DNA of 59,788 nucleotides. Origin: Coriobacteriia bacterium. Its GTDB lineage: Bacteria; Actinomycetota; Coriobacteriia; Coriobacteriales; UMGS124. The notes below the pieces were generated by a model. It was not told the DNA's origin, did not search any database, and saw only the letters and a list, made by a program, of their open reading frames with translations. Location of the stretch: positions 1 to 59,788 of the forward strand of contig JAGZEG010000016.1 of assembly GCA_018368455.1 (NCBI GenBank), given 5' to 3'. This document shows, one piece after another, positions 42,880 through 51,682 of the stretch (position 1 is its first letter; each line of letters starts with the position of its first letter). The position numbers and the translations under genes are program-made.

Positions 42880-45174
42880 ATGGCCGTTGAGCCCACCGCA
42901 GCCGACTCGAATCCCACGTTAAACCCGGACTCCTCCCCACTGAACCCTCCATCGACTCCCTTGAACTCGCAGGAGGCTCCTCTGAACGCGGTGTCCGGCG
43001 TTGAGGACTGCGACGCTCCTGCTGACGATCCCGTTTTCATCGAGGAACAGCGCCATCTCAGCCAGACGTACGCCACGCTGTGCGAGCTTGAGCGCAGTAT
43101 CTCCGACCGCCTGGAGTCGGATCGCGCCGAGATGCAGCAGTTCAAGGAGAACGCCGACGACGAGCTCTCCACGGACGTCGACCGCGGCGATGACGGCGAC
43201 GACTTCAGCGCCTCCATGGAGACGTACGCCGCCTACGCCGCGATGAACAACGTCGTCGACAGCTTCAACATCTCCATCGACATGGCGGAAGAGAACCTTG
43301 CGCGCACGCGCCAGCTCATCCATCACGCCTACTTCGCAAAAGTGCGCCTCAAGTTCGCCCACCGCGACGAGCCGCGCGACATCTACCTGGGCAGCACCGG
43401 CATGACGGACGCCGACCACCGCCAGCTCGTCGTGGACTGGCGCTCTCCCGTGGCTGAGACGTACTACAACCAGCAGACCGGCCCGATGTCCTACGTCGCC
43501 AACGGGCGCACGATCCACGCCGACCTGCAGCTGCGGCGCCAGTTCGACCTCGCGGAAGACAAGCTGCACGCGTACTTCGACACGACGGTCGCCATTGAGG
43601 ACCCGCTGCTGCTCGCCTCGCTGTCCCAGCGCCGCAGCTCGCAGCTTGCCGCCATCACGGCGACGATCCAGCGCGAGCAGAACCTCATCATCCGCCACGC
43701 CGACGTGCCGGCCCTGCTCGTGCGCGGCGTCGCGGGCTCCGGCAAGACGTCTGTCATGCTGCAGCGCATCGCCTACCTGCTCTACCAGCAGCGTGCGAGC
43801 CTCAACGCAAACCAGGTTTATCTGCTGAGCCCCAACCCGGTCTTCGCGCGCTACATCAAGAACGTCCTGCCCGAGCTGGGCGAGAAGAACCCGCACACGC
43901 TGCTGTGGTCCGAGCTCATGGAGCGCATTGGGCCCGGCGACCGCAACCTGGGCGCCGACGTGTCGCCCGAGGATCTTCTGCTCATCGACGAGCGCGCGAA
44001 GGACCTCGTGCTCGACCCCGATGACGTGCGCGAGCTGCGGGCGGGCGAGCGCGTGCTCATGAGCGGGCCGCAGGTGTGGCGCTGCGTCGAGAAGTACCTG
44101 CGCAAGGACCCGACCGTGGGCCCACGCCTGTCGGCGCTCGTCGAGGATGACCTTGCCGAGAAGCTTGAGCGCCGCATCGCGCAGCTCGTGGGCGACGACA
44201 AGGTGCACGCCGACATGCTCGCGCTCGACGCTGATGAGCAGGACCGCGTGTTCGGCGGCCCCATCAACCCCATCGAGGAGGACGAGCTGGCCGAGTGCGC
44301 CCGCACGTACCTCGACGACCTGTGCGCGCCGCTGTTCGCGCAGATAGAGAGCGGCGGCTGGCTGCGCCTCGACCGTGTGGGCATGCGCATGCTCGGCAAG
44401 CAGAGCCTGACGGCGCTCGAGTGGGTCTACCTCAAGATGGTCGTCATGGGCAAGGTCGACCCTGCCGCGAAGCTCGTCATGGTCGACGAGGTGCAGGACT
44501 ACTCCGTGACGCAGCTCATGGTGCTCGCGCGCTACTTCAGCCGCGCTCACTTCCTCATGCTGGGCGACCCCAACCAGGCCATCCGCCCCGGAACGGCGAG
44601 CTTCGACGACATCCGCGCGCTGTTCGAGCGCGAGCGGGGCGGCGTGAGCGAGTGCGAGCTCATGACGAGCTACCGGTCGTCGCCCGAGATCACGGCGCTG
44701 TTCTCGAGCCTGTTGCCCGAAGACGAGCGCCTGCGCGTGTCGTCGGTGCTGCGCCCGGGCATCGAGCCCAGCGTCAAGGCCTGCGCCGACCTCGACGAGT
44801 ACCGCTCGACGCTCGTGGGGGCCATCGAGTCTGCGCGCGGCGAGGGGGACGGCTTGACGGCCGTCGTCGTCAACAGCAGGCGCCGCGTGAAGTGGCTGGG
44901 CGACCTGCTCGGCGAGGCAATGGGCGAGCGCGCCCCCCAGCCCATCTTCGAGGGAGACGCGCTGCCGCCGAGCGGCGTCGTCCTTATCGATCTGAGGCTG
45001 GCCAAGGGTCTCGAGTTTGACCGTGTTATCATCGCCGACGCCCAGGCGGAGGAGTTCCCCGGCGACGACCTGTCTCGCCGTCGCCTGTACACGGCCATCT
45101 CCCGCGCGACGCAGCGCGTCACGATCGTCGCGCAGGGCGATCTCACGCCGTTGCTGGGCGCCTTCGCCAAGTAA
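42880..45174 (+). CDS. helD: HelD-like UvrD/Rep-family helicase, RNA polymerase recycling factor
   Basis: 764 aa, ATG 42880 after GAAGGGAG. A Pro/Asn-rich start is followed by a coiled-coil N-terminal arm (about residues 50-150), as in HelD proteins that reach into RNA polymerase channels. The motor has Walker A RGVAGSGKTSVML, Walker B MVDEVQDYS, the SYRSSPEI element and the last motif YTAISRATQ. HelD releases RNA polymerase from stalled or DNA-bound states and can confer rifampicin tolerance in some actinobacteria. Confidence 0.88.
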   Translation: MAVEPTAADSNPTLNPDSSPLNPPSTPLNSQEAPLNAVSGVEDCDAPADDPVFIEEQRHLSQTYATLCELERSISDRLESDRAEMQQFKENADDELSTDVDRGDDGDDFSASMETYAAYAAMNNVVDSFNISIDMAEENLARTRQLIHHAYFAKVRLKFAHRDEPRDIYLGSTGMTDADHRQLVVDWRSPVAETYYNQQTGPMSYVANGRTIHADLQLRRQFDLAEDKLHAYFDTTVAIEDPLLLASLSQRRSSQLAAITATIQREQNLIIRHADVPALLVRGVAGSGKTSVMLQRIAYLLYQQRASLNANQVYLLSPNPVFARYIKNVLPELGEKNPHTLLWSELMERIGPGDRNLGADVSPEDLLLIDERAKDLVLDPDDVRELRAGERVLMSGPQVWRCVEKYLRKDPTVGPRLSALVEDDLAEKLERRIAQLVGDDKVHADMLALDADEQDRVFGGPINPIEEDELAECARTYLDDLCAPLFAQIESGGWLRLDRVGMRMLGKQSLTALEWVYLKMVVMGKVDPAAKLVMVDEVQDYSVTQLMVLARYFSRAHFLMLGDPNQAIRPGTASFDDIRALFERERGGVSECELMTSYRSSPEITALFSSLLPEDERLRVSSVLRPGIEPSVKACADLDEYRSTLVGAIESARGEGDGLTAVVVNSRRRVKWLGDLLGEAMGERAPQPIFEGDALPPSGVVLIDLRLAKGLEFDRVIIADAQAEEFPGDDLSRRRLYTAISRATQRVTIVAQGDLTPLLGAFAK

Positions 45175-45374
45175 TTTCGTTCGCTTGTCGGGAAGGGCTC
45201 GCGTGCCTCGCCGCACCTGGCGTGGAAACGCGGGCCCTTCCCGCGTTTGTGACGGCACTTCGCGCTCGGTGACCCACTCTCTCGACGTCCGCCTTTCACG
45301 CATGGCACACCGCACCCGGGCTTCGCGCTGGGGTTGATGCGGTATAACTGTGCGATCGAGGGAAAGGGGAGGGA

Positions 45375-46886
45375 ATGGGGTGCATGCGCGAAGAGCGCCC
45401 GGAGGTCAACGCCGGCGAGGCGACGGCGCCTCCAGCTGCGTCCGAGGTGCGCAAGGGTGCCGGCCGAGCCGTGCGTGCTTGGCTCGCCGCGCTGCCGAGG
45501 ATCCCGCTGCCGTTTCTCGGCCTGGGCGTTTATCGCGCATGGCTCAACGTCCTGTTCGAGGACGACCTGACGGCCGGCGCCGCGAACGTCTCCGTATCGC
45601 AGGACGCGTTCGACCTCGTCATGATCGCCGCGCTGCTCCTCTGTGCCCTGTGCGCCCGTCGGCTGACGCCGCTGTGGCCCCGTCGCTGGGCGCGGCTGGC
45701 GTGCGCTGGTCTTCTCACGTGCTCGTCGCTGCTGGCCTACGCTTTCTGGATCGGGGGCATTCCTGTCGCCCTCGTCACCGTGCCCTACACGCTCATGGGA
45801 GGCGTCGGCATCGCGCTGATGATCCTGCTGTGGTCCGAGCTCTACGGCATGCTGAGCCCGACGCGCATCTGCCTGTACTACGCCGCCTCGCTCCTCGTGG
45901 GCGCGGCGCTCGGATGGCTGTTGCGCGGGTTCGACCCGACGATGCTCCCGCTTGTCGCCGCGCTTCTCCCACTCATCTCGCTGCGCTGCCTCTGGAACTG
46001 CCATCGTAGCGAGCAGGTGCCCGACGTCGCCTCCCTGGAGTGGGCGCGTTTCTCGTTTCCGTGGAAGCCCGTGCTCGTCATCGCCGTATACTCGTTTGCG
46101 TACGGCCTGCTGCAGTCGTCCATCGCCGACGTCGCGCGGCCTAACACGGCGCCGGGCACCGTGCTGTGCGCGCTGATAATCGCGCTCGCCATCGTCGTGC
46201 TGCACGACCGGGTTGACTTTGGCGCGCTACAGGGGGCGGTGCTGCCGTTCGCGTCGGCCGTCTTCCTGGTGCTGGCGGCCGTCGGAGGCCTGAGCCCTTG
46301 GTGGGCGAACCTATGCGCCAACGCCGGCTACACGGCGAGCCAAGTGTTTATCATGACGATGATCGGCTCGCTCTGCTACTACTGGGGCGCAAGCGCCATA
46401 TGGCTGTTCGGCATCGAGCGGGCCGTGCGCTCCCTCGCCATGATGGCGGGGCGCGGCGTCGAGGGGGCACTGGGCGCGGCGGGGCTGTCGTACGTGCCGC
46501 TGCTCGTGGTCGTCGTCATGGCGGTAACGTTCGTGGCGCTGCGCGAGGGGCGGCTGAGCTCGGCGTGGGGCGTGCGGCTTGCGGAGACGGCAGGCGTCGG
46601 GGGAGGCGGGGCGCGCTCCGTCGAGGATCGCGGCTCGCTGACGAGGGCGTGCTCGGCGTTGGCGAGGGAGCGCAACCTGTCCCAGCGCGAGGAGGAGGTG
46701 CTGCTCCTGCTGGCCCAGAAGAAGACGGCCCGCGACATCGAGCGGGAGCTGTGCGTCGCCAACGGGACGGCCAAGGCCCACATACGCCACGTCTACCAGA
46801 AGCTGGACATCCACGCGCGCGAGGAGCTGTTCGCGATGGTGGAGGGACGCCGGGTCGAGGGCTCGGGTGGCGCCGGTTCCCGGTAA
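45375..46886 (+). CDS. LuxR-family regulator with membrane sensor domain (tandem copy A)
   Basis: 503 aa; ATG 45375 follows AAAGGGGAGGGA closely, and ATG 45384 is an equally good start. Layout as in the regulator at 4153: 12 or so hydrophobic segments from PLPFLGLGVYRAW to about residue 395, then a LuxR HTH (LSQREEEVLLLLAQKK...GTAKAHIRHVYQKLD). No flavoprotein gene is adjacent. The last 164 bases of the HTH-coding region are identical but for one base to the next gene. Confidence 0.83.
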   Translation: MGCMREERPEVNAGEATAPPAASEVRKGAGRAVRAWLAALPRIPLPFLGLGVYRAWLNVLFEDDLTAGAANVSVSQDAFDLVMIAALLLCALCARRLTPLWPRRWARLACAGLLTCSSLLAYAFWIGGIPVALVTVPYTLMGGVGIALMILLWSELYGMLSPTRICLYYAASLLVGAALGWLLRGFDPTMLPLVAALLPLISLRCLWNCHRSEQVPDVASLEWARFSFPWKPVLVIAVYSFAYGLLQSSIADVARPNTAPGTVLCALIIALAIVVLHDRVDFGALQGAVLPFASAVFLVLAAVGGLSPWWANLCANAGYTASQVFIMTMIGSLCYYWGASAIWLFGIERAVRSLAMMAGRGVEGALGAAGLSYVPLLVVVVMAVTFVALREGRLSSAWGVRLAETAGVGGGGARSVEDRGSLTRACSALARERNLSQREEEVLLLLAQKKTARDIERELCVANGTAKAHIRHVYQKLDIHAREELFAMVEGRRVEGSGGAGSR

Positions 46887-46893
46887 GGAGCCT

Positions 46894-46924
46894 CCCGGGC
46901 CTTGGGGGCGCTGCTGGGCCCGGG
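46894..46924 (+). terminator. GC-rich hairpin after copy A
   Basis: 8-bp stem CCCGGGCC/GGCCCGGG beginning 8 bases after the stop, then TTGTG; weak as an intrinsic terminator. Confidence 0.45.
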
Positions 46925-46968
46925 TTGTGCCTCGCGGGAGCCCCTTTTTGCGGGAGACGGCGCTTGGC

Positions 46969-47131
46969 TGGCCAAAGGGGGACGTTGTGTATGGGCGCCT
47001 CTCGGCCCGGGAGCCCCCATGGGCGCCTGCGGCCCGAGAGGCGCAGCGAATCCGCAGGTCATCTTCGCTCGGCAAGCGATGGCCGCGCGAGCCTTCCGTA
47101 GACAGCCATACACGATGGCTCGTTTTGGCCA
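46969..47131. repeat. MITE-like extragenic element, copy 4
   Basis: Inverted 25-bp ends at 46969-46993 (minus sense) and 47107-47131 (CATACACGATGGCTCG...TTGGCCA). Inside is an 11-bp inverted repeat GCGCCTCTCGG/CCGAGAGGCGC. It fills much of the 407-bp gap between the two LuxR genes. A further inverted pair GAATTCCCCGC/GCGGGAAGAATTC follows near 47161-47209. Confidence 0.6.
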
Positions 47132-47293
47132 CGCCGAGGTGTCTTTGCTGCAGAGAGTGCCCGAATTCCCCGCCGCTGCGTGGCGTCTCTCGGAAAACGC
47201 GGGAAGAATTCGCCTCGCCTTCCTCCCCGCGTCCTCGCGACCTGCTAGGCTGCATATGTAAGGGGAGGGGAACGGAAGAGGGGTGGGGCATCC

Positions 47294-48847
47294 GTGGACG
47301 CATCGACGCAGGCGCGCCAAGGTGACGCTCGCTATACGAAGGGCGCGCGGGTCGGCGGGGTTGGTGCCTGGATCGCCGGCCTGCCGTGGGTGCCGCTTCC
47401 CTTCCTGGGACTGGGCGTGTTCCGCACGTGGCTGCACATGCAGGCACCCTGCGTTGCACAGGTCCCCTCTGCCCTGGGCACGCCCGCGCTGCCGTCCATG
47501 CAGCCCGACCCGCTCATCGTCGCGGTGTTTTTGCTGCTCGTGCTGTTCGCGCGTTCTCTGACGCCTCTGTGCCAGCACCGCTGGGCGTGGGTCGCCTGCG
47601 GCACTCTGCTCACGGTGACGCCGCTGTTTCTGTACCTCCCCGTTATTCTTCCCGCTGTGCCGTCCCTTGTCGTGATGTTGCTGCGCACGCTTACCAGCGG
47701 CGTGGGTGTTGCATTGATGTTCCTGCTGTGGTTCGAGCTGTACGGATCGCTCGGCCCGGCGCGTGTGTGCCTGTACTATGCGGCGTCCTTCGTTGCGAGC
47801 TCGGCGCTCAGCTGGCTGTATCAGGGATTTCAGCTCGAGTGGCTACCCCTGGCGGTGGCGCTGCTGCCTGTTGTGTCACTGCGCTGCTTGCAGAACTGCT
47901 ATCGACGCGAGGCGATTCCCTGCCTGGCGGAAGACAATTCCGACGAGACGGTAGGGGAGCACGGGAGCGCCCCGGTAGAGGCGGAGACCGTCGCGCATGC
48001 AGATGCCGGCTGGAAAGGCGCGTCCTGGGCCCAGTTCTCCTTCCCCTGGAAACCCGTGCTCGTCATCGCCGCTTTTTCGTTTGCCTATGGCCTGCTGCAG
48101 TCGGGCACGATCTCCGGTGCCCCGCATCCCAGCCTCACATTCTGGGCCATCCTGAGCTCGGCCGTGTTTGCGGGTGCCCTGATGCTGGTGCACGAGCGAG
48201 CCGGATCGGGGGCCATCTACCCGGTGCTGGCGGGGCTGACGGCATTGTGCCTGATGCTTGCGTGTATCGTCGGCCTTCCTGCCTGGGTGAGCGGCGTGCT
48301 CGTGGACTGGGGCTACATGGGCGGGCAGACGTTCATCATGACGATGATGGCTGCCATCTGTCAGCGACGCCACGTCAACGCGATCTGGCTGTTTGGCATC
48401 GAGCGTGCCGTCAACACGTCAGCCGTGTTTGTCGGAGGGCTGGCGGAGGGTTTGCTCTCCGCGCGGGGCTTTCCGACGGCGATCCTGCTTGTGGTCATCG
48501 TGCTGGTGGCGACGCTTGTCGCGTTGCACGAGGGCCGCTTCGGCTCGGCTTGGGGCATGCGCCTCGCGGAGAGCCAGGTGGATCCCGAGGGTGCGCGCGA
48601 GGTGCGCGAGTTCGACTCGCTCGAGCAGCGTTGCGCCGAGCTCGCCCGCGTCTACGGGCTTTCTCAGCGCGAGGAGGAGGTGCTGCTCCTGCTGGCCCAG
48701 AAGAAGACGGCCCGCGACATCGAGCGGGAGCTGTGCGTCGCCAACGGGACGGCCAAGGCGCACATACGCCACGTCTACCAGAAGCTGGACATCCACGCGC
48801 GCGAGGAGCTGTTCGCGATGGTGGAGGGTAGGCCTGCGGGGCGCTAG
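47294..48847 (+). CDS. LuxR-family regulator with membrane sensor domain (tandem copy B)
   Basis: 517 aa, GTG 47294 after AGGGGTGGGG. Same architecture as copy A and similar throughout (PLPFLGLGVFRTWLH; FSFPWKPVLVIAAFSFAYGLLQS), with a longer acidic loop near residues 213-235. The HTH is the same protein sequence as in copy A over SQREEEVL to MVEGR. It probably responds to a different ligand but binds the same or a closely related operator. Confidence 0.83.
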   Translation: MDASTQARQGDARYTKGARVGGVGAWIAGLPWVPLPFLGLGVFRTWLHMQAPCVAQVPSALGTPALPSMQPDPLIVAVFLLLVLFARSLTPLCQHRWAWVACGTLLTVTPLFLYLPVILPAVPSLVVMLLRTLTSGVGVALMFLLWFELYGSLGPARVCLYYAASFVASSALSWLYQGFQLEWLPLAVALLPVVSLRCLQNCYRREAIPCLAEDNSDETVGEHGSAPVEAETVAHADAGWKGASWAQFSFPWKPVLVIAAFSFAYGLLQSGTISGAPHPSLTFWAILSSAVFAGALMLVHERAGSGAIYPVLAGLTALCLMLACIVGLPAWVSGVLVDWGYMGGQTFIMTMMAAICQRRHVNAIWLFGIERAVNTSAVFVGGLAEGLLSARGFPTAILLVVIVLVATLVALHEGRFGSAWGMRLAESQVDPEGAREVREFDSLEQRCAELARVYGLSQREEEVLLLLAQKKTARDIERELCVANGTAKAHIRHVYQKLDIHAREELFAMVEGRPAGR

Positions 48848-48896
48848 GACCGGCGGGGGCGAGGGGACTCTGACCGGCACGGGCGGGGCGCCGGTC

Positions 48897-49145
48897 AAAA
48901 ACGACGGCTGTGCGAGATTCTGTTTTGGCGGCGCCTCGTGATGGGCGCGGATTGCGGTTCTGCGAGGTTTGCGCGAGCGCTGGTGTTACGAATGCATACA
49001 TGCAAGCTCAAAAGTGCAGGTCACAATCGCAATCGTATTACGCGCTCGACGCAAGGCTCCAGAAAGACCGACGCAAACCTCGCAGGACCGCGTTTCGCGC
49101 CCAAATCAAACCGCCCGCTCCGCAAGACCTCGCACAACCGCGATT
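48897..49145. repeat. Third inverted extragenic repeat family (TGCGAGGTTTGCG)
   Basis: Copies of about 25 bases share GCGGTtcTGCGAGGTtTGCG. Two are in plus sense (near 48905 and 48954) and two in minus sense (near 49073-49092 and 49121-49141), giving a nested +,+,-,- arrangement. No gene is seen between 48848 and 49234. Confidence 0.5.
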
Positions 49146-49234
49146 CCTGACCTGGCGCAGAGGGCGCACAGACTACCTCGAGTGTGGCGCGGGGCGGTCG
49201 CTGTAGTACAATATCCGCAAGAGGGGAGGCGTCC

Positions 49235-49537
49235 ATGTCGCAGTCGGTGCTTACGCGCAGCCATATCTCGGATGTCTTAGGTCAGCTCGTCGGGCGCTAT
49301 GGGGCGCAGTCCGCCTACTTGTTTGGATCGTACGCACGCGGCGAGGCCACCCCGGATTCTGACGTCGACATTCTCGTGGTTGGTGGCCCGTCTTTTCATC
49401 CGGCTGATATTTTTTCTATCGCGGAAGATGCCCATCGTGCGTTCGGCAAACGTATCGATGCGTATGAACTGAGCGAGTTAAATGAAGGCACACCCTTCTA
49501 TCGGTCGGTCATGGCCGAACGGGTGAGCGTGGCATGA
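49235..49537 (+). CDS. mntA: MntA-type nucleotidyltransferase antitoxin
   Basis: 100 aa, ATG 49235 after GAGGGGAGG; a TACAAT box lies at 49207-49212. The minimal nucleotidyltransferase motif LFGSYARGEATPDSDVDILV (Gly-Ser then Asp-x-Asp) is intact. In MntA/HepT modules this enzyme adds AMP to a Tyr of the HepT toxin and silences it. It overlaps hepT by ATGA. Confidence 0.88.
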   Translation: MSQSVLTRSHISDVLGQLVGRYGAQSAYLFGSYARGEATPDSDVDILVVGGPSFHPADIFSIAEDAHRAFGKRIDAYELSELNEGTPFYRSVMAERVSVA

Positions 49538-49887
49538 GACGCACCGACAGGGAGTATCTCGAGATCGTTCAGCGTACCGGGCGCGCTCTTATGGCATATC
49601 TTTCCAAGAACGGTGTAACGCGCGAGGGTATTCTGGACGACCAGATCGTACAGTGGACGATTACGACGCCTCTCTATAACATCGGGGAGAATGTCTGCCA
49701 TATATCCGACGCCTTCAGGGGCCTACATCCCGAAGTGCCGTGGGCTCGCATTGCGGGCATGCGACACCGTCTTGTGCACGACTATGAGGGCACGAACTGG
49801 ACGATTGTTGCCGATACAGTGCTGCAGGATGTCCCGCAGTTTCTGATGCAGATTGATGCAATTCTTGGTTCGCAGGATGCCAACTAA
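49534..49887 (+). CDS. hepT: HepT-type (DUF86) ribonuclease toxin
   Basis: 117 aa, coupled to mntA. Helical HEPN fold with the catalytic R-x4-H-x-Y motif in MRHRLVHDYEG near residue 77; the Tyr is the AMP-acceptor position in studied homologues. It should cleave RNA when not modified. Its stop overlaps the stop of the convergent LuxR gene. Confidence 0.88.
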   Translation: MRRTDREYLEIVQRTGRALMAYLSKNGVTREGILDDQIVQWTITTPLYNIGENVCHISDAFRGLHPEVPWARIAGMRHRLVHDYEGTNWTIVADTVLQDVPQFLMQIDAILGSQDAN

Positions 49888-51365
49888 TTCTGGTCGCGAC
49901 TAGCCATCAGGTCGATGAGTTCCTGCTGGCTGTGGACGTCGAGCTTGCGGTAGACGTTGCGCGCGTGGTACTTGACGGTGTTGTGCGAGATGCACAACTT
50001 CTGCTCGATGTGCGCTGCGTTGTTGCCGCGGGCGAGCAGCGTCAGCACGTCGGACTCGCGCTGCGTGAGTCCCCGCTGCTCCGCCATCCGCTCGCATCGA
50101 CCGGGTAGGTCGTCGACGGGACGCGCCACGACGCTCGGCGTCTCGGTGGCGATGCCCTCGATCGTCTCGTCAAAGCTGAACGTCCTTCTCGTCGCCACGA
50201 CGTAGAGCGTGACGGCGGCGATGATAACGACGATGACCGTGCACGCCACGACGGTGCCCACCCCGCCCACCCCGCCCGCCTCTCCGACGCCCGACGCCAG
50301 CGCGATAAGCGCTCCCGCGAGGATACCCGCGTAGTCGACGGCCAGACCCCATGCAAGTGTGGGCAGCGCGTCGATGGCGCTGCGCCGCGCCGCCGCGCAT
50401 AGTGAGAACCACGTGAGCAGGTTGAAGCACAACGACCCGCTGACGAGCAGCGCGGGCGCGAGCCGCGTCGCCGGCCCAATGACGAGGAGTACGAGCAGGT
50501 AGCCGACGAGCACAAACGCGAACGAGACCGTGAACAGGGCGTCCATGCGGGGGTGGCGCCGGGCGAGTAACGTGTAGCCCACGAGCGTGAGCATGACGAG
50601 GGCCGTGAGGGCGTAGCGCTGCCATGCGCTGCCCGGGCTGGCCAGACGCAGGCCGTAGCCATAGGCGAGGCTGAACGCGAATATGTAAATAAATAGGTGG
50701 CTACGCATCGGAAGGAACGCTAGGGGGTGCGAGACCTCGGCGTTTGACGGTACCCCGAACTTCGCGATGCGTCCGAGCAAGTCGCGGGCAACCGGCAGGG
50801 AAAGCGCGAGCATACCCAGGGCGGCCGCCGTGTTCACGGCGTTGGCGAGCTGGTAGGAGCTGCCTAGGCTGACGAGGGCCGCAATCGGCATGGCGAGGAC
50901 GCTCGCTCCTGCGAAGCACAACAACGCGGCCCGCAGGCTCAGACTTGCGCACGCGAGCAGCCACAGCGTCGTCACCCACGCGCCCGCTGCGTTGCCGACG
51001 CACGAGCCTGCCGTGATGAGCGCCGGCATTCCCAGGGCATCCCCGACGGCGCAGAGGGCGCATCCGAACAGGCTGAGCGCACCGACGATGGCGCAGGTGA
51101 TCCCGGGCCGAATGGTCAACAGGCGCGGTCGGGTGCGGCCCAGAGCGAGCAGGATGAGAAATCCGGCGACGGCGGACATCGTGGCCCAGTCGCGCGACCA
51201 GTCGAAGGCGCCTGGGTGCGTCGTCGCGAGCGGCCCGTTGAACAGCAGCACCATGAGCATGGAGAGCGCCGAGGCACCGAGGCAGCGCGCGAACGTCGGG
51301 CGAGGGCTGACGGCGTACTTCTCGCCTGTGTCTCGAGCCCCTGCCTCCTGTGCGTGTCGGTCCAT
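49884..51365 (-). CDS. LuxR-family regulator with membrane sensor domain, divergent from flavoprotein
   Basis: 493 aa, ATG 51365 after GGAGAGGG. About 12 hydrophobic segments (residues 30-400) and a C-terminal LuxR HTH (LTQRESDVLTLLARGNN...NTVKYHARNVYRKLDVH). It is divergent from the flavoprotein at 51683 and shares a 317-bp promoter region with it, so it probably controls that gene and itself. Confidence 0.85.
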   Translation of the reverse strand: MDRHAQEAGARDTGEKYAVSPRPTFARCLGASALSMLMVLLFNGPLATTHPGAFDWSRDWATMSAVAGFLILLALGRTRPRLLTIRPGITCAIVGALSLFGCALCAVGDALGMPALITAGSCVGNAAGAWVTTLWLLACASLSLRAALLCFAGASVLAMPIAALVSLGSSYQLANAVNTAAALGMLALSLPVARDLLGRIAKFGVPSNAEVSHPLAFLPMRSHLFIYIFAFSLAYGYGLRLASPGSAWQRYALTALVMLTLVGYTLLARRHPRMDALFTVSFAFVLVGYLLVLLVIGPATRLAPALLVSGSLCFNLLTWFSLCAAARRSAIDALPTLAWGLAVDYAGILAGALIALASGVGEAGGVGGVGTVVACTVIVVIIAAVTLYVVATRRTFSFDETIEGIATETPSVVARPVDDLPGRCERMAEQRGLTQRESDVLTLLARGNNAAHIEQKLCISHNTVKYHARNVYRKLDVHSQQELIDLMASRDQN

Positions 51366-51404
51366 GCGCCACCCTCTCCGCTTTGGTACAGCCTGTGTTG
51401 TTAG

Positions 51405-51432
51405 CCTATCCTTAGTATAGGTCTACCTGCGG
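51405..51432. promoter_or_regulatory. Palindromic candidate operator between LuxR and flavoprotein genes
   Basis: CCTATCCTTAGTATAGG (51405-51421) is an inverted repeat followed by TCTACCTGCGG, which recurs at 4100-4110. A second inverted repeat CCCACC...GGGTGGG lies near 51443-51460. Confidence 0.4.
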
Positions 51433-51682
51433 GTTCTCTGTCCCCACCCTGGCGGGGTGGGACGCATCCCGCCCCCGATCCTGCCCCGTGCGACTCGTTC
51501 TCAATACCGACGGGGTGGGGCGGTGGATGGCCTCGCGCCGTACGGTGAGGTTGTTCGCAGGAGAGGCGGTGCGGGTCGGACACACGCTTGCGATCGGGTG
51601 CCGGGCGCGACCTGGCATTCGCGTCGCTGGCACCGCGACCATCCCTCTCCGCACTCAAGCCGTACGCAGAAAGGATCATCCC

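Noticed and set aside
42919..45315. Long open frame antisense to helD
   Set aside because: Low-complexity His/Arg/Val-rich translation, no ribosome site, fully opposite a complete helicase gene.
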